From positions 1 to 59,115 of the forward strand of contig CAYYJB010000004.1 in assembly GCA_964472135.1 (NCBI GenBank): DNA of 59,115 nt. The letters run 5' to 3'. The translations under genes were made by a program, and so were the position numbers. Positions 10,800-19,268 of this stretch are shown one piece after another. The first letter of the stretch is position 1. Each line of letters begins with the position of its first letter. The notes below the pieces were generated by a model. That model had not been told where the DNA came from. It searched no databases and saw only the letters and a program-made list of their open reading frames with translations. Source of the DNA: JAUREX01 sp964472135 (lineage in GTDB: Bacteria; Pseudomonadota; Alphaproteobacteria; Rhodobacterales; Rhodobacteraceae).

Positions 10800-11749
10800 G
10801 CGGGGGCCTCGAGCTTGACGCGCTGCAGACCGCGGTCGCGCGCCACGGGCGGGTCGCGCGCGTCGTGGTGGCCGAGACGCGCGGCTCCGCCCCGCGCGAG
10901 GCGGGGGCCGCGATGCTGGTGACGCCCGAGGGGCAGGAGGGCACGATCGGGGGCGGCGCGCTCGAATTCGAGGCGGCGGGGCGGGCGCGGGCGCGTCTGG
11001 CCTCGGGCGGCTCCGAGGTCGTGCGCCTGCCGCTCGGCCCCGCGCTCGGCCAGTGCTGCGGCGGCGCGGTGGTGCTCGTGACCGAGGTCTGGGATGGCGC
11101 GCGCCTTGCCGCCTGCGCCCCGGTCGCGGGGCTGATCGCGCGCCCCGTGGCGGCCGGGGCGGGCGAGATGCCGCTGGCCGTCGCGCGACGCCTCGCGCGG
11201 GCGCGGGCCGAGGGGGTGCGGGGCGGGGTCGCGCTGGTTCAGGGCTGGCTGATCGAACCCGTGGCCGAGGCGCGCCATGACCTCTGGCTGTGGGGGGCGG
11301 GGCATGTGGGGCGCGCGATCGTGGGCGCGATGGCGCCCCTGCCCGACTGGCGCATCACCTGGGTCGATACCGACCCGGCGCGCTTTCCGCCCCTGATCCC
11401 CGATGGCGTCGTGCGGCGCGTGGCGCCCGACCCCTGCGCCATCGTCCCCGAGGCGCCCCCGGGCGCGCGCCACGTGATCGTGACCTTCTCGCACGCGCTC
11501 GACCTCGGGCTCTGCCACGCGCTCCTGAGCCATGACTTCGGCTTCGCGGGCCTCATCGGGTCGGCGACGAAATGGGCGCGCTTCCGGTCCCGCCTCGCCG
11601 CACTCGGGCACGGGGCCGAGGCGATCGCGCGCATCACCTGCCCGATCGGCGACCCGGCACTCGGCAAGCATCCGCAGGCGATTGCAATCGGCGTCGCGGC
11701 AGAGTTGATTGCAGATCGGCAGGTGGTGGCGGGGCGGGCGCGGGCATGA
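10796..11749 (+). CDS. xdhC: xanthine dehydrogenase accessory protein XdhC
   Basis: XdhC binds the molybdenum cofactor, assists its sulfuration and inserts it into XdhB; this role is known from the Rhodobacter capsulatus family member. The 317-aa protein has the N-terminal XdhC/CoxI domain (ETRGSAPREAGAAMLV, GGGALEFEA, LGQCCGG) and a C-terminal Rossmann-like domain beginning LWLWGAGHVGRAIVGA, with TWVDTDPARFP following. The CC pair in GQCCGG is the conserved cysteine site of the family. The start is taken at the ATG overlapping the xdhB stop; the longer frame upstream lies inside xdhB. The stop overlaps the start of the ABC ATPase gene by 4 nt. Confidence 0.95.
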   Translation: MSGGLELDALQTAVARHGRVARVVVAETRGSAPREAGAAMLVTPEGQEGTIGGGALEFEAAGRARARLASGGSEVVRLPLGPALGQCCGGAVVLVTEVWDGARLAACAPVAGLIARPVAAGAGEMPLAVARRLARARAEGVRGGVALVQGWLIEPVAEARHDLWLWGAGHVGRAIVGAMAPLPDWRITWVDTDPARFPPLIPDGVVRRVAPDPCAIVPEAPPGARHVIVTFSHALDLGLCHALLSHDFGFAGLIGSATKWARFRSRLAALGHGAEAIARITCPIGDPALGKHPQAIAIGVAAELIADRQVVAGRARA

Positions 11750-13296
11750 CGGCACTTCTCGAGATCGAGGGGCTGAGCAAGAGCTATCCGGGCGTGCGCG
11801 CCAACGAGGATGTCCGCTTTGCCATCGAGCCCGGAGAGATCCACGCGCTTCTGGGCGAGAACGGCGCGGGCAAGTCGACCCTCGTCAAGATGATCTATGG
11901 CCTCGTGCGGCCCGACCGGGGCACGATGCGGCTGGCGGGCGCCCCCTACGCCCCCCCTGCCCCGCGCGCGGCGCGGGCGGCCGGGGTGGCGATGGTGTTC
12001 CAGCACTTCAGCCTCTTCGAGGCGCTGAGCGTGGCCGAGAACGTGGCGCTGGGGATGGAGAACCCGCCGCCGATGGCGCGCCTTGCCGCGCGCATCCGCG
12101 AGGTGAGCGAGGCCTACGGCCTGCCGCTCGACCCGCTGCGGCGGGTGGGCGACCTCTCGGCCGGCGAACGCCAGCGGGTCGAGATCGTGCGCTGCCTCTT
12201 GCAGGATCCGCGCCTGCTGATCATGGACGAACCGACGAGCGTGCTGACCCCGCAGGAGGTCGAGGTCCTGTTCGGCACGCTGCGGCGGCTCGCGTCCGAG
12301 GGCACCGCGATCCTCTACATCAGCCACAAGCTCGAGGAGATCCGCGCGCTTTGCGACCGCGCGACCATCCTGCGCCGCGGCAAGGTCGTGGCAAGCTGCA
12401 CCCCGCGCGAGCGGACCGCGCGCGAGATGGCCGAACTGATGATCGGCACCGTGCTGGCAAAACCCGCGCGCGCCGCAGCCGCGCCGGGGCCCGAGGTGCT
12501 GCGGGTCGCGGATCTGGACCTGCCCGCTCCCGACGCCTTCGGCACCGCGCTGCGCGGGATCTCCTTTGCCGTCCGGGCGGGCGAGATCCTCGGGATCGGG
12601 GGGGTCGCGGGCAACGGGCAGGACGAGCTTCTGTCGGCGCTCTCGGGCGAGCGGACGGGGGCGGCCGCGACGGTCGTGCTCGACGGGCGGGCGGTCGGGC
12701 ATCTGGGGCCGAACGCGCGCCGGGCGGCGGGGCTTCTGGCCGCGCCCGAGGAACGCCTCGGCCACGCCGCCGTCCCCGACATGACGCTGACCGAAAACGC
12801 CACGATGACGGGTGCGCTGCGGCGCAACCTCGTGCGGCGGGGGATGATCGACTGGGCCGCGGCGCGCGCCTTCGCGGCCGAGATCGTCGCGGGCTTCGAC
12901 GTGCGCACGCCCGGCGTCGGGGTGGCGGCGCGCGCGCTCTCGGGCGGGAACCTCCAGAAATTCGTGATCGGGCGCGAGATCCTGCAAGAGCCGCGCGCCA
13001 TCGTCGTCAACCAGCCGACATGGGGTGTCGATGCCGCGGCGGCGGCCGCGATCCGGCAGGCGCTGATCGACCTCGCGGCGCGCGGGGCGGCGGTGGTCGC
13101 GATCAGCCAGGACCTCGATGAGCTGATCGAGATCGCGGACCGCTTCGCCGCGCTGAACGAGGGGCGGCTCTCGGCCCCGGTCCCGACCGAGGGGCTGACC
13201 GTGGCCGAGATCGGCCTCATGCTCGGGGGGGCGCACGGGATGCACGCGGCCGACCCCGCCGCGCACCGGCTCGTGCAGGCGGGGGGCGCGCGATGA
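11746..13296 (+). CDS. BMP-type ABC importer ATP-binding protein (double ATPase), probable purine/nucleoside uptake
   Basis: This 516-aa protein has two fused nucleotide-binding domains, as in the sugar/nucleoside class (MglA, NupO). Domain 1 has Walker A GENGAGKST near residue 40, the signature LSAGERQRVE and Walker B LLIMDEPTSVL. Domain 2 has a degenerate Walker A (GVAGNGQDELL, no lysine) and the signature ALSGGNLQKFV, which is usual for this class. Its start overlaps the xdhC stop and its end overlaps the first permease, placing it in one operon with xdhABC. The context suggests that the imported compound is a purine base or nucleoside fed to xanthine dehydrogenase; this is inference. Confidence 0.93.
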   Translation: MTALLEIEGLSKSYPGVRANEDVRFAIEPGEIHALLGENGAGKSTLVKMIYGLVRPDRGTMRLAGAPYAPPAPRAARAAGVAMVFQHFSLFEALSVAENVALGMENPPPMARLAARIREVSEAYGLPLDPLRRVGDLSAGERQRVEIVRCLLQDPRLLIMDEPTSVLTPQEVEVLFGTLRRLASEGTAILYISHKLEEIRALCDRATILRRGKVVASCTPRERTAREMAELMIGTVLAKPARAAAAPGPEVLRVADLDLPAPDAFGTALRGISFAVRAGEILGIGGVAGNGQDELLSALSGERTGAAATVVLDGRAVGHLGPNARRAAGLLAAPEERLGHAAVPDMTLTENATMTGALRRNLVRRGMIDWAAARAFAAEIVAGFDVRTPGVGVAARALSGGNLQKFVIGREILQEPRAIVVNQPTWGVDAAAAAAIRQALIDLAARGAAVVAISQDLDELIEIADRFAALNEGRLSAPVPTEGLTVAEIGLMLGGAHGMHAADPAAHRLVQAGGAR

Positions 13297-14378
13297 TCCG
13301 GCTGGAACGGCGGCCGACGCCCTCGCGGCTCTGGACGGTGCTGACCCCGCTTCTGGCCGTCGCCGCGACGATGATCGCGGGCGGGATCCTGTTCGCGCTG
13401 CTGGGCAAGAACCCGGTCGAATCGATCCGCACCATCTTCTGGGATCCGCTCTTTGGCCAATACGCGAGCTATTCGCGCCCGCAGCTGCTGGTCAAGGCCG
13501 CGCCCCTGATCCTGATCGCGACGGGGCTCAGCCTCGGCTTCCGGGCGGGGATCTGGAACATCGGGGCCGAGGGGCAATACATCATGGGCGCGATCTGCGG
13601 CGCGGCGGTGGGCCTCGCGCTCTATCCGCTCGAAAGCCCGATCGTCTTTCCGCTGATGGTGCTCGCGGGCGCGCTCGGCGGCTGGGTCTGGGCGATGATC
13701 CCCGCGATCCTCAAGATCCGCTTCGGCACCTCGGAGATCCTCGTCTCGCTCATGCTCGTCTATGTGGCGGGGCACATCCTGTCGGCGATGTCCTTCGGGG
13801 CGCTGCGCAACCCCGAGGGGATGGGTTTCCCCGGCTCGCGCAACTTTCAGAAATACCCCTCGGGCCACAACGCCGAGCTGATCGCGAACACGGGCCTGCA
13901 CTGGGGAACGCTCGCGGCCTTTGCGGCGGTGGTGGCCGCCTATGTGCTCATGCAGCGCCACATCCTCGGGCTGCACATCCGCGTCTCGGGCGAGAGCCCG
14001 CGCGCGGCGCGCTTTGCGGGCGTGAACCCCGCGGTGCTGACGGCCTTCTGCCTCGGCGTGTCGGGCGCGCTCGCGGGGCTCGCGGGGCTTTTCGAGGTGT
14101 CGGGGCCGTCGGGCCAGATCAGCCCCGATTTCGCCTCGAACTACGGCTTCACCGCGATCATCGTGGCCTTCCTCGGGCGCCTCAACCCGGTTGGGGTGCT
14201 GCTCGCGGGGCTGCTGATGGCGCTGACCTACATCGGGGGGGAACTCGCGCAGATGATGCTCTCGCTGCCCGCGGCCGCGATCCAGGCGTTTCAGGGGATG
14301 CTCCTGTTCTTCCTGCTCGCCTTCGACCTCATGACCCATTTCCGCCTGCGCTGGGGCACGCCGGAGGCCGCGCGATGA
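13293..14378 (+). CDS. BMP-type ABC importer permease 1
   Basis: This 361-aa integral membrane protein of the BPD_transp_2/YufP class has about nine to ten hydrophobic segments. It contains the conserved GLSLGFRAGIWNIGAEGQY loop, and later GFTAIIVAFLGRLNPVGVLLAG, both typical of nucleoside/sugar importer permeases. Start and stop each overlap the neighbouring genes by 4 nt. It would form the membrane channel with the second permease, energised by the double ATPase upstream. Confidence 0.93.
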   Translation: MIRLERRPTPSRLWTVLTPLLAVAATMIAGGILFALLGKNPVESIRTIFWDPLFGQYASYSRPQLLVKAAPLILIATGLSLGFRAGIWNIGAEGQYIMGAICGAAVGLALYPLESPIVFPLMVLAGALGGWVWAMIPAILKIRFGTSEILVSLMLVYVAGHILSAMSFGALRNPEGMGFPGSRNFQKYPSGHNAELIANTGLHWGTLAAFAAVVAAYVLMQRHILGLHIRVSGESPRAARFAGVNPAVLTAFCLGVSGALAGLAGLFEVSGPSGQISPDFASNYGFTAIIVAFLGRLNPVGVLLAGLLMALTYIGGELAQMMLSLPAAAIQAFQGMLLFFLLAFDLMTHFRLRWGTPEAAR

Positions 14379-15304
14379 TCGGCTCGATCGATCCGGTCCT
14401 CCTCGTCGCGGCGCTGATGGTCGCCTCGACCCCCATCCTTCTCGCCGCGACGGGCGAGATGATCGCCGAGCGGGCGGGGGTGCTGAACCTCGGGGTCGAG
14501 GGGATGATGATCGTGGGGGCGATCTGCGGCTTCATCGCGGCGGTGCTGACGGGCTCGGCGGTCGCGGGCTTTGCCGCGGCGGCGGTGGCGGGGGCGGCGA
14601 TGGCGGCGCTGTTTGCGCTGCTCACGCTGGGGCTGCAGGCCAATCAGGTGGCGACGGGGCTCGCGCTCACGCTGTTCGGGCTCGGGCTGTCGGCGCTGAT
14701 GGGCCAGGGCTACACCGGCGTGCGCCCGCCCGAGACGCCCAAGCTCGACCTCGGGCCGCTGTCGGACCTGCCGGTGGTGGGGGGGATGCTGCTCTCGCAC
14801 GACTGGATGGTCTACGCGGCGCTCCTCCTCGTGGCGCTGACGTGGCTTTTCCTCACCCGCACGCGGGCGGGCCTCATCCTGCGCGCGGTGGGGGAGAATC
14901 ACGACGCGGCCCATGCGCTGGGCTACAAGGTCACGCGCATCCGGGTTGCCGCGCTGATGTTCGGGGGGGCCTGCGCGGGGCTCGGGGGGGCCTATCTCAG
15001 CCTCGTGCGGGTGCCGGCCTGGACCGAGGGGATGACGGCGGGCGCGGGGTGGATCGCGCTCGCGATCGTGGTCTTCGCCTCGTGGCGGCCCTGGCGGGTG
15101 CTGCTCGGCGCCTATCTTTTCGGCGGGGTCACGGTTTTGCAACTCAATCTGCAGGCGGCTGGCGTCGCGATACCCGTGCAATACTTGTCGATGGCGCCCT
15201 ATGTGGTAACGATCCTCGTGCTGGTGGCGATCTCGGCCGACCGCAGCCGCGCCGCGCTCGACGCGCCCGCGATGCTCGGCCGCAACTTCCACGCCGCGCG
15301 CTGA
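14375..15304 (+). CDS. BMP-type ABC importer permease 2
   Basis: This 309-aa permease is the smaller partner (YufQ/NupQ-like). It has the conserved MIAERAGVLNLGVEGMM segment near the N-terminus and GLILRAVGENHDAAHALG in the middle, both hallmarks of the family, plus about eight hydrophobic segments. It overlaps permease 1 by 4 nt. A 53-nt gap with a good ribosome-binding site separates it from the binding-protein gene; such spacing is common where the binding protein is made in excess. Confidence 0.93.
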   Translation: MIGSIDPVLLVAALMVASTPILLAATGEMIAERAGVLNLGVEGMMIVGAICGFIAAVLTGSAVAGFAAAAVAGAAMAALFALLTLGLQANQVATGLALTLFGLGLSALMGQGYTGVRPPETPKLDLGPLSDLPVVGGMLLSHDWMVYAALLLVALTWLFLTRTRAGLILRAVGENHDAAHALGYKVTRIRVAALMFGGACAGLGGAYLSLVRVPAWTEGMTAGAGWIALAIVVFASWRPWRVLLGAYLFGGVTVLQLNLQAAGVAIPVQYLSMAPYVVTILVLVAISADRSRAALDAPAMLGRNFHAAR

Positions 15305-15357
15305 GGGCAAAGGATCCGCGGGGCACGACGCCCCGTCCAACAAGGAGATCGAGGAAC

Positions 15358-16449
15358 ATGAAACGCAGACACCTTCTGGCCACCGCCGCGCTGGGGCTTG
15401 GCCTCGCGACCGGCGGCGCGGCCTTCGCGCAGGGGATGGACAAGGCGAAGGCGTGCTTCGTCTATGTCGGCCCGATCGGCGACCTGGGCTGGAGCTATCA
15501 GCACCACCAGGGCGCGCTCGCGGTCAAGGAAGCCTATGGCGACCGCGTCGAGATCGCCTGGCAGGAAAGCGTCCCCGAGGGCGCGGACGCCGAGCGGGTG
15601 CTGACGCAGATGGCGCTGTCGGGCTGCAACATCATCTTCACCACCTCGTTTGGCTACATGGACGCGACCAACAACGTCGCCGCCAAATTCCCCGACGTGA
15701 AGTTCGAGCACGCCACCGGCTACAAGCGCGAGCATCCGAACGTCGCGATCTACAACGCCCGCTTCTATGAGGGGCGCGCCGTGCAGGGCCACATCGCGGG
15801 CCGCATGACGAAGTCGAACAAGATCGGCTATATCGGGTCCTTCCCGATCCCCGAGGTCATCATGGGGATCAACAGCTATTACCTGCACGCCAAGAAGGCC
15901 AACCCGAACGTCGAGCTTTCGGTCGTCTGGGCCTTCACCTGGTTCGACCCGGCCAAGGAAGCCGACGCCGCCAAGGCGCTGATCGACCAGGGCGTCGATG
16001 TCATCGCCGCGCACACCGATTCGACCGCGCCGCTCGCCGAGGCCGCCAAGGCCGGCGGGGCCGTGATCGGCTTCGGCCAGGCCTCCGACATGCTCGATTA
16101 CGCGCCGAGCCCGCGCGTGTCGTCGATCATCGACAACTGGAACCCCTACTACATCAAGCGCGTGGGCCAGGTGCTTGACGGCACTTGGGAAACGGTCGAT
16201 TCCTGGGCCGGCATCCCCGAGGGTGAGGTCGAGATCGGCGTCATCACCGACGCGGTGCCCGCCGATGTCAAGGCCGAGGCCGAGGCGATGCGCGATGCGA
16301 TCGCGGCGCGCGCCTACCACCCCTTCACCGGCCCCATCAACAAGCAGGACGGCTCGCCCTGGCTGGCCGAGGGTCAGGTTGCGCCCGATGGCGACCTGCT
16401 CGGGATGATGTTCTATGTCGAGGGGATCAAGGGCGACATCCCGCAGTGA
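15358..16449 (+). CDS. BMP family ABC transporter substrate-binding protein, probable purine/nucleoside binder
   Basis: This 363-aa periplasmic protein has a Sec signal peptide (MKRRHLLATAALGLGL..., cleavage likely after AFA near residue 24). The mature part has the BMP/PnrA fold: FVYVGPIGDLGWSYQHHQG at the start, then FTTSFGYMD and KIGYIGSFPIPEV, and it ends in a domain with GDLLGMMFYVEGI. Family members bind nucleosides, purines or related ring compounds; position downstream of xdhABC favours a purine. A clear AGGAG precedes the ATG by about ten bases. A strong hairpin follows, closing the operon. Confidence 0.94.
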   Translation: MKRRHLLATAALGLGLATGGAAFAQGMDKAKACFVYVGPIGDLGWSYQHHQGALAVKEAYGDRVEIAWQESVPEGADAERVLTQMALSGCNIIFTTSFGYMDATNNVAAKFPDVKFEHATGYKREHPNVAIYNARFYEGRAVQGHIAGRMTKSNKIGYIGSFPIPEVIMGINSYYLHAKKANPNVELSVVWAFTWFDPAKEADAAKALIDQGVDVIAAHTDSTAPLAEAAKAGGAVIGFGQASDMLDYAPSPRVSSIIDNWNPYYIKRVGQVLDGTWETVDSWAGIPEGEVEIGVITDAVPADVKAEAEAMRDAIAARAYHPFTGPINKQDGSPWLAEGQVAPDGDLLGMMFYVEGIKGDIPQ

Positions 16450-16469
16450 TGCGCAGGCACGCATGAAAA

Positions 16470-16500
16470 GGGCCCCGCCGGCGCGCTGCCGGCGGGGCCC
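16470..16500. terminator. strong hairpin between the purine operon and efp
   Basis: A perfect 13-bp inverted repeat (gggccccgccggc / gccggcggggccc) with a 5-base loop starts 20 nt after the binding-protein stop. efp ends on the opposite strand 25 nt further on, so the hairpin can serve both convergent units. Four A precede it (uuuu for efp-direction transcripts), giving a weak U tract on that side. Confidence 0.8.
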
Positions 16501-16524
16501 TCGCATTTCCGGACCGGCGCGCGA

Positions 16525-17091
16525 TCAGTCGCGCGCGCGCTCCACATAGGCGTTGTCCTCGGTCGAGATGATGACGCGGGTGCCTGCCCCGATGTGCGGC
16601 GGCACCATGATGCGCAGCCCGTTCGTGCAGACCGCCGGCTTGTAGGAGGACGACGCCGTCTGCCCCTTCATCACGGGCTCGGTCTCGGCGATCTCGACCG
16701 TCACCTTCTGGGGGAACTCGATGGCGATCGCGACCCCTTCGAAGGTCTTGAGGTAGACGCGCATCCCTTCGGTCAGATAGACCTTCCCCTCGCCCACGAC
16801 ATCGGGAGAGACGGCCAGCTGGTCGTAGGTCTCGGGCTCCATGAAGTGAAAGCCCTCGCCATCCTCGTAGAGGAAATCGTATTCGCGCTCATCGACCGTC
16901 GCGCGTTCGACCTGCTCGGTGGTGCGCCAGCGCTCCGACACCTTCACCCCGTCCGAGATGCGGCGCATGTCCACCTGCGTCACGGGCGTGCCCTTGCCGG
17001 GGTGGAAGTTCTGGGCGGTCAGCACGACATAGAGCTTGCCGTCCATCTCGACGACATTGCCCTTGCGCAGGGATGAGGCGATGACTTTCAC
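16525..17091 (-). CDS. efp: elongation factor P
   Basis: EF-P binds between the ribosomal P and E sites and rescues ribosomes stalled on polyproline. The 188-aa length and the three beta-barrel domains match the family. The modification-loop lysine is K33 in HPGKGTP, the substrate of EpmA-type beta-lysylation rather than the arginine used by EarP. The C-terminal signature is KPAVCTNGLRIMVPPHI. The gene diverges from epmA across about 100 nt, so the substrate and its modifying enzyme probably share a regulatory region. This proteome is rich in proline, including polyproline stretches in this window. Confidence 0.97.
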   Translation of the reverse strand: MKVIASSLRKGNVVEMDGKLYVVLTAQNFHPGKGTPVTQVDMRRISDGVKVSERWRTTEQVERATVDEREYDFLYEDGEGFHFMEPETYDQLAVSPDVVGEGKVYLTEGMRVYLKTFEGVAIAIEFPQKVTVEIAETEPVMKGQTASSSYKPAVCTNGLRIMVPPHIGAGTRVIISTEDNAYVERARD

Positions 17092-17190
17092 GCGTCGGTT
17101 CCTTGTTGCGGTGGCGCCCGACCTCTAGAAGGCGGGCAACGGCGGGTCGTTAGCGCATCTTCGCCGGAATCGCCAGAAGAAAGCCGCATC

Positions 17191-18243
17191 ATGCCCGAGC
17201 GTTCCGACGCAACCCCGTGGTGGTCGCCCCGCCGCCACGCCGACCGCCGCCCCGCCCTGATCGCCCGCAACCGCATCGCGGCGGCGCTGCGCGGCTGGTT
17301 CGCGGAGCATGACATCACCGAGGTCGATCCGGCGGGCCTTGTCGTCTCGCCGGGGAACGAGGCGCATCTGCACGCCTTCGCGACCGAGGCGATCGGGACC
17401 GACGGGGCGGCGCGGCGGCTCTATCTGCACACCTCGCCCGAATTCGCGATGAAGAAGCTGCTCGCGGCGGGCGAGCGGCGCATCTTCGCGCTGACCCATG
17501 TCTGGCGCAACCGCGAGGCGGGCGGGACCCATGCGACCGAGTTCACGATGCTCGAATGGTATCGGACGGGCGAGGGGTATGAACGCCTTATGGCCGACAC
17601 GCTGGCGATCGCGCAAGTCGCCTGCCGCGCGGCGGGGAGCGACGCGCTCCGCCGCGGCGAGGCCAGCTGCGACCCCTTCGCCCCGCCCGAACGCATCAGC
17701 CTGGCCGAGGCCTTCGCGCGCCACGCCGGCATCGACCTCGGCGCCAGCCTCGGGCCGGGCGGGCAGACCGACCGCGCGCGCCTTGCAGCCGCAGCGACGG
17801 CGGCGGGGATACGCGTTGCGGCAGACGATACCTGGTCCGACATCTTCTCGCGCGTGGTGGTCGAGCGGATCGAGCCGCATCTGGGCCAAGGCCGGCTCAG
17901 CTTTCTCGACCGCTATCCGCTGGCCGAGGCCGCCCTTGCCCGCCCTGCCCCGGACGATCCGCGCTATGCCGAGCGGTTCGAGGTCTATGCCTGCGGGGTC
18001 GAGCTGGCGAACGGTTTCGGCGAACTCACCGACGCGGCCGAGCAGCGCGCGCGCTTCGAGGCCGAGATGGACGAGAAGGCCCGCGTCTATGGCGAGCGCT
18101 ATCCGATCGACGAGGATTTCCTCGCGGCGCTTGGCGCCATGCCCGATGCGGCGGGCATCGCGCTCGGCTTCGACCGGCTGGTGATGCTCGCGACCGCCGC
18201 GCCCCGGATCGAGGATATCCTCTGGACCCCGCCTGGCCGCTGA
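17191..18243 (+). CDS. epmA: EF-P--(R)-beta-lysine ligase EpmA (PoxA/GenX)
   Basis: EpmA is a truncated class II lysyl-tRNA synthetase paralogue that attaches (R)-beta-lysine to EF-P. The 350-aa protein lacks the tRNA-binding OB domain. It has the class II motif 2 region (HTSPEFAMKKLLAAG, FALTHVWRNRE, EFTMLEWY) and motif 3 (GIALGFDRLVML) near the C-terminus, which is the expected architecture. It is divergent from efp, confirming the pairing. EpmB, the lysine 2,3-aminomutase that makes the substrate, is not in the window. Confidence 0.95.
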   Translation: MPERSDATPWWSPRRHADRRPALIARNRIAAALRGWFAEHDITEVDPAGLVVSPGNEAHLHAFATEAIGTDGAARRLYLHTSPEFAMKKLLAAGERRIFALTHVWRNREAGGTHATEFTMLEWYRTGEGYERLMADTLAIAQVACRAAGSDALRRGEASCDPFAPPERISLAEAFARHAGIDLGASLGPGGQTDRARLAAAATAAGIRVAADDTWSDIFSRVVVERIEPHLGQGRLSFLDRYPLAEAALARPAPDDPRYAERFEVYACGVELANGFGELTDAAEQRARFEAEMDEKARVYGERYPIDEDFLAALGAMPDAAGIALGFDRLVMLATAAPRIEDILWTPPGR

Positions 18244-18277
18244 CGCTACCGATGGGCTGGCCAGCCGCCGGCCCCGG

Positions 18278-18871
18278 CTAGATCGCGCGCGGCAGGCCAA
18301 AGGGGGGCGGCTCGGCGCCATCGTCGCCCTCGGCCGAGGGCTTGCGCTCGGCCCGGCCGAGCAGGCCGCGCAATTCGTCAAGCTCGATGAAGGTATCGGC
18401 CTGGCGGCGGAGGTCGTCCGAGATCATCGGCGGGTTCGTCCGCATCGTCGAGACGACCGAGACGCGCCGCCCGCGCCGCTGGAGTGTCTCGACCAGGATC
18501 CGGAAGTCGCCATCGCCGGAAAAGAGCACGATGTGATCGACATGGGGCGCGATCTCCATCGCGTCGATCGTGAGTTCGATGTCCATGTTGCCCTTGACCT
18601 TGCGGCGGCCCTGGCTGTCGACGTATTCGCGCGCGGGCTTCGTGACCATCGTGAAGCCGTTGTATTGCAGCCAGTCCACCAGCGGGCGGAGCGGCGAATA
18701 TTCCTCGGATTCGAGCAGCGCGGTGTAGTAGAACGCCCGCAGCAGCTTGCCCCGGCGCATGAACTCCTGCCGCAGGAGCTTGTAGTCGATGTCGAAGCCG
18801 AGCGCGCGGCAGGCGGCGTGAACGTTGGCCCCGTCGATGAACAGGGCAAGCCTGTCGTCCTTGTAGAACAT
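18278..18871 (-). CDS. NYN domain protein (LabA/DUF88-like, PIN-like fold)
   Basis: This 197-aa protein has the NYN pattern of a PIN-like nuclease fold. The first acidic residue is in LALFIDGANVHAA, the middle aspartates are in KGNMDIELTIDAM, and the third site is in HIVLFSGDGDFRILVE, followed by GRRVSVVS. Four conserved acidic positions are present, so metal-dependent RNase activity is plausible but unproven. The C-terminus is a disordered, charged tail. The gene converges on epmA, and a promoter with a perfect TATAAT lies upstream on the minus strand. Confidence 0.9.
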   Translation of the reverse strand: MFYKDDRLALFIDGANVHAACRALGFDIDYKLLRQEFMRRGKLLRAFYYTALLESEEYSPLRPLVDWLQYNGFTMVTKPAREYVDSQGRRKVKGNMDIELTIDAMEIAPHVDHIVLFSGDGDFRILVETLQRRGRRVSVVSTMRTNPPMISDDLRRQADTFIELDELRGLLGRAERKPSAEGDDGAEPPPFGLPRAI

Positions 18872-18926
18872 GGCTTAAGACCTTCAATGCGCGGAAGTGA
18901 AATGCCCGATCGGCCGCCGGCCGTAA

Positions 18927-18950
18927 TTGTCGACATTATAGGTAGGACAA
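18927..18950 (-). promoter_or_regulatory. TATAAT promoter with overlapping inverted repeat, upstream of the NYN gene
   Basis: On the minus strand a perfect -10 hexamer TATAAT (18935-18940) lies about 64 nt upstream of the NYN gene ATG. No good -35 sequence is seen at 17 nt. Arms TTGTC and GACAA (18946-18950 and 18927-18931) flank the -10 symmetrically, as an operator would. A TGTCGACA palindrome forms one end. The regulator is unknown. Confidence 0.5.
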
Positions 18951-18971
18951 AAATCCATCGCGCGCAACGCG

Positions 18972-18999
18972 CAAAAAAGAAGGGCCGCGAACGCGGCCC
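18972..18999 (-). terminator. Rho-independent terminator of rpmJ
   Basis: On the minus strand, about 25 nt after the rpmJ stop, a GGGCCGCG / CGCGGCCC stem with a two-base inner loop is followed by TTCTTTTTTG. This is a classic intrinsic terminator and the clearest in the window. Confidence 0.88.
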
Positions 19000-19023
19000 C
19001 CCGACGCCCACCCGAGGTGGCTG

Positions 19024-19149
19024 TCAGCCCTGGCGGGCCTTGTAGCGCTTCTGCGTCTTGTTGATGACGTAGATCCGGCCCTTGCGGCGCACGATCTGGC
19101 AGTCGCGGTGCCGCTCCTTGAGCGACCGGAGCGAATTTCGGACCTTCAT
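19024..19149 (-). CDS. rpmJ: 50S ribosomal protein bL36, zinc-independent form
   Basis: This 41-aa ribosomal protein (MKVRNSLRSLKERHRDCQIV...) ends in KTQKRYKARQG. The family's C+ form has a CxxC...C...H zinc ribbon; this sequence keeps only one cysteine, so it is the zinc-free C- form related to E. coli YkgO. An AGGAGA sequence sits just before the ATG, a TTGACG-N17-TATCCG promoter lies upstream and a strong terminator follows, so it is a monocistronic unit. An in-frame upstream extension to 88 aa is not real. Confidence 0.96.
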   Translation of the reverse strand: MKVRNSLRSLKERHRDCQIVRRKGRIYVINKTQKRYKARQG

Positions 19150-19224
19150 TTCGTCTCTCCTGCTCGGACGCGGGGCGTCCCGTGATCGAACCTGCAGCAA
19201 CCCGCGCCGCTGCGAACGCCAAGC

Positions 19225-19253
19225 CGGATACAGGCCGCCCGGAATAGCGTCAA
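19225..19253 (-). promoter_or_regulatory. sigma-70-type promoter of rpmJ
   Basis: On the minus strand, TTGACG (19248-19253) and TATCCG (19225-19230) are separated by exactly 17 nt, about 75 nt upstream of the rpmJ ATG. It shares its -35 and most of its -10 with the promoter before tRNA-Tyr in this window. Confidence 0.7.
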
Positions 19254-19268
19254 CCGAAAAACGCCGCC

